Source: Rhabdonatronobacter sediminivivens (lineage in GTDB: Bacteria > Pseudomonadota > Alphaproteobacteria > Rhodobacterales > Rhodobacteraceae). Taken from it: DNA of 64,000 nt. Location: positions 1 through 64,000 of the forward strand of contig NZ_JACBXS010000006.1 in assembly GCF_013415485.1 (NCBI RefSeq), read 5' to 3'. The notes beneath the pieces are model-generated. The model was not told the DNA's origin. It did not search any database and saw only the letters and a list, made by a program, of their open reading frames with translations. The first letter of the stretch is position 1; each line of letters begins with the position of its first letter. Made by a program: the position numbers and the translations under genes. Positions 62,751 to 64,000 of the stretch are shown piece by piece.

Positions 62751-62821
62751 TGGACCACCTCCTTTCATTACGTTGCTGTTGATACCGAAGGTGGCACATA
62801 TTTTGTGTATGTCAAAAGAAA

Positions 62822-63430
62822 TCATGCGATGGGTTGCGAAAATTTCCCCACGATGATCCGGAATGGCACCAATGCAAGCAGCGCCAGTCCCAGTTTCACC
62901 ATCCAGTCCGCAACGGCCAGGCTGACCCAGAGCGGAACCTCGGGGCCGACGCCCAGAAGCGGCAGCACATCGGCGGCCCAGCTGACATCATCGGCAGGGT
63001 TGATGAAGGCGAGCGAGGCCGAAAAGGCGATGGTGAAGAACAGCGCGGTATCGACCGTGGAGCCGACCAGGGTCGAGGCCAGCGGCGCGCGCCACCAGCG
63101 GCCTTCGCGCAGGCGGTCAAAGATCACCACATCCAGCATCTGTGCCGTCAGGAAGGCGATGCCGGACCCCAGCGCGATCCGCAAGGTGGTGGCGTCAAAG
63201 GCCGTGGCCACCAGCGAGAAGGCAACGCCCACGGCGAAGCCGACCCAGACGACCTTGCGCGCGGCCGAAGGGCCGTAGAAGCGGTTCATCAGGTCATTGA
63301 CCAGAAAGGCCAGCGGATAGGTGAAGGCCCCCCAGGTGAGCCAGTTGCCGAACAGGAATTGGACAAGGATGTTCGAGGCGACGACAATCGCCGCCATGGC
63401 AAGGATGCCGGGCAGATGTGCGCGAGTCAT
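62822..63430 (-). CDS. VUT/YhhQ family transporter (queuosine precursor type)
   Basis: This 202-residue membrane protein has about six helices and the COG1738 pattern: NWLTWGAFTYPLAFLVNDLM, NRFYGPSAARKVVWVGF and LASTLVGSTVDTALFF. YhhQ imports 7-cyano-7-deazaguanine, the queuosine precursor, and that is the best guess here. The ATG at 63430 is preferred to a frame reaching 63523, whose extra N-terminus is unlike the family. Confidence 0.88.
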   Translation of the reverse strand: MTRAHLPGILAMAAIVVASNILVQFLFGNWLTWGAFTYPLAFLVNDLMNRFYGPSAARKVVWVGFAVGVAFSLVATAFDATTLRIALGSGIAFLTAQMLDVVIFDRLREGRWWRAPLASTLVGSTVDTALFFTIAFSASLAFINPADDVSWAADVLPLLGVGPEVPLWVSLAVADWMVKLGLALLALVPFRIIVGKFSQPIA

Positions 63431-63488
63431 GGATCTATCCGTTTTGACAAGGTTGCGGAGACTTGGCCGCACCCGTTCGGGCACGGCA

Positions 63489-63507
63489 GGCGGTGCGTTA
63501 CACCGCC
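63489..63507. terminator. Hairpin between mscL and the VUT gene
   Basis: A 7-bp stem (GGCGGTG with its complement) and a 5-nt loop are 32 nt past the mscL stop on the minus strand. No T-run follows. It may be a weak terminator or a 3' end-stabilising hairpin for mscL. Confidence 0.45.
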
Positions 63508-63538
63508 CGGGGCCCGCGCGCAAGGGTCTGGCTGGCGC

Positions 63539-63925
63539 TCAGCGCGCGCGCAACGCGTCCCGGATTTCGATCAGCAGCTCTTCGGTGGTGGGGCCTTTGG
63601 GGGCTGCGGGTTCCGGATCTGGCTGGGGGCGCTGGCGGATGCTGCGCAAGCGGTTGACGAGCTTGACCAGCACGAACACCACCCAGGCGGTGATCAGGAA
63701 CTTGATGACGGCATTGATGAAATTGCCGTACATGAATTGCGCATCACGGACGCCAAAGCTGAGTTCCGAAAAGTCCACACCGCCGACGACAAGCCCCAGC
63801 AGCGGGTTGATCAGATCCTGCACCAGGGAACTGACGATGGCGGTGAAGGTCGCCCCGATGATGATGCCGACGGCCAGGTCGATGACATTGCCGCGGGCGA
63901 TGAAATTGCGAAATTCGGTCAGCAT
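63539..63925 (-). CDS. mscL: Large-conductance mechanosensitive channel
   Basis: This 128-residue channel opens [20 protein letters not shown], the family hallmark. Helix 1 ([20 protein letters not shown]) and helix 2 ([18 protein letters not shown]) follow, then a cytoplasmic helix. It releases solutes during osmotic downshock. The ATG at 63925 has GGAGGATCGC directly upstream and is the clear start; a frame reaching 63982 is not. Confidence 0.96.
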   Translation of the reverse strand: MLTEFRNFIARGNVIDLAVGIIIGATFTAIVSSLVQDLINPLLGLVVGGVDFSELSFGVRDAQFMYGNFINAVIKFLITAWVVFVLVKLVNRLRSIRQRPQPDPEPAAPKGPTTEELLIEIRDALRAR

Positions 63926-64000
63926 GCGATCCTCCGGTATCCGATCCGGAGCGCAGTCTGGCCGAAAGCTGCGCGGTGGCAACCCCGGGCGGGCGCAGGC

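Larger units (their letters stand above)
62590..62815 (-). ncRNA. Candidate structured leader or attenuator RNA upstream of the HIG1 gene
   Basis: The 319-bp space between HIG1 and the transporter is not empty. Reading minus: TTGACA (62815-62810) with a CACA-N5-TGTG dyad, an 18-codon mini-ORF with AAAGGAGG, GTCGAAAGG (62714-62706), hairpin GCCCG/CGGGC (62688-62677), hairpin GAGCC/GGCTC (62663-62652), and an 11-bp terminator-like stem (62622-62598). CCTTTCGATT occurs twice, at 62673-62664 and 62599-62590. Either copy can pair with AGTCGAAAGG at 62715-62706. That is attenuator logic. No known Rfam class comes to mind. Confidence 0.5.

Noticed and set aside
63431-63538. preQ1 riboswitch upstream of the VUT transporter
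   Set aside because: This transporter class is sometimes preQ1-regulated, but the leader shows only a short hairpin after mscL and no preQ1-I pseudoknot pattern that I can recognise.

Overview
The window is GC-rich DNA from an alphaproteobacterium, almost certainly of the Rhodobacteraceae (Rhodobacterales). The evidence is gene content and order: a folK-rpoZ-rsh-DUF2062-pdxJ-acpS block, a cysG-DUF2849-sulfite reductase-cysH-DUF934 cluster, a fused two-subunit NAD-dependent formate dehydrogenase, a methylsuccinyl-CoA dehydrogenase typical of the ethylmalonyl-CoA pathway, and intergenic repeats of a kind I associate with this family. I see no rRNA, tRNA, CRISPR array, insertion sequence or prophage. 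Most of the window reads as chromosomal backbone, with a few accessory islands.

Left part (1-13.7 kb, minus strand). The 5' part of dnaX runs off the left edge and is preceded by a divergent 2-keto-3-deoxygalactonokinase-family gene. Next comes a cobalamin system read from a B12 riboswitch near 10 kb: btuB, btuF, btuC, btuD, cbiZ, exbB, exbD, exbD, tonB. Receptor, ABC importer, cobinamide salvage and a private energising complex are in one near-continuous unit. An esterase-gshB pair and a yraN-rsmI pair follow.

Middle part. A plus-strand run holds a penicillin-binding-protein activator-like lipoprotein, glnD, a small YdeI-family gene and murJ. A secreted META/MliC-type protein, formate dehydrogenase (beta and alpha), an HNH nuclease, comM, an FMN reductase, a split MnmC-like pair (oxidoreductase and methyltransferase), an EamA exporter, a lytic transglycosylase, dapA, a PhzF-family gene and an MsbA-like exporter follow. 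The sulfate-assimilation cluster (37.5-42 kb) and a three-gene curli cluster (42.1-43.5 kb) are on the minus strand.

Right part. A deacetylase-like gene leads into xseB-ispA-dxs, so isoprenoid precursor and chain synthesis are adjacent. A large secreted-looking protein with two CAP domains and an almost exact internal DNA duplication follows, then mcd, a TauE/SafE permease, a NYN-domain gene, the folK-to-acpS block, etfBA, a PduO-type adenosyltransferase, a HIG1-domain gene, a structured leader with an 18-codon reading frame, a VUT/YhhQ transporter and mscL.

A shared theme is B12 economy. The uptake operon, the adenosyltransferase and the ethylmalonyl-CoA pathway enzyme fit an organism that needs adenosylcobalamin for C2 assimilation; ETF would accept the electrons from Mcd. 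The least explained material is non-coding. There are three hairpins with a common G-quadruplex-type loop and unrelated stems (19.6, 22.6 and 50.9 kb), two copies of a modular terminator-like repeat (37.9 and 59.7 kb), and an attenuator-like leader at 62.6-62.8 kb with a mini-ORF using rare Arg codons and mutually exclusive stems.
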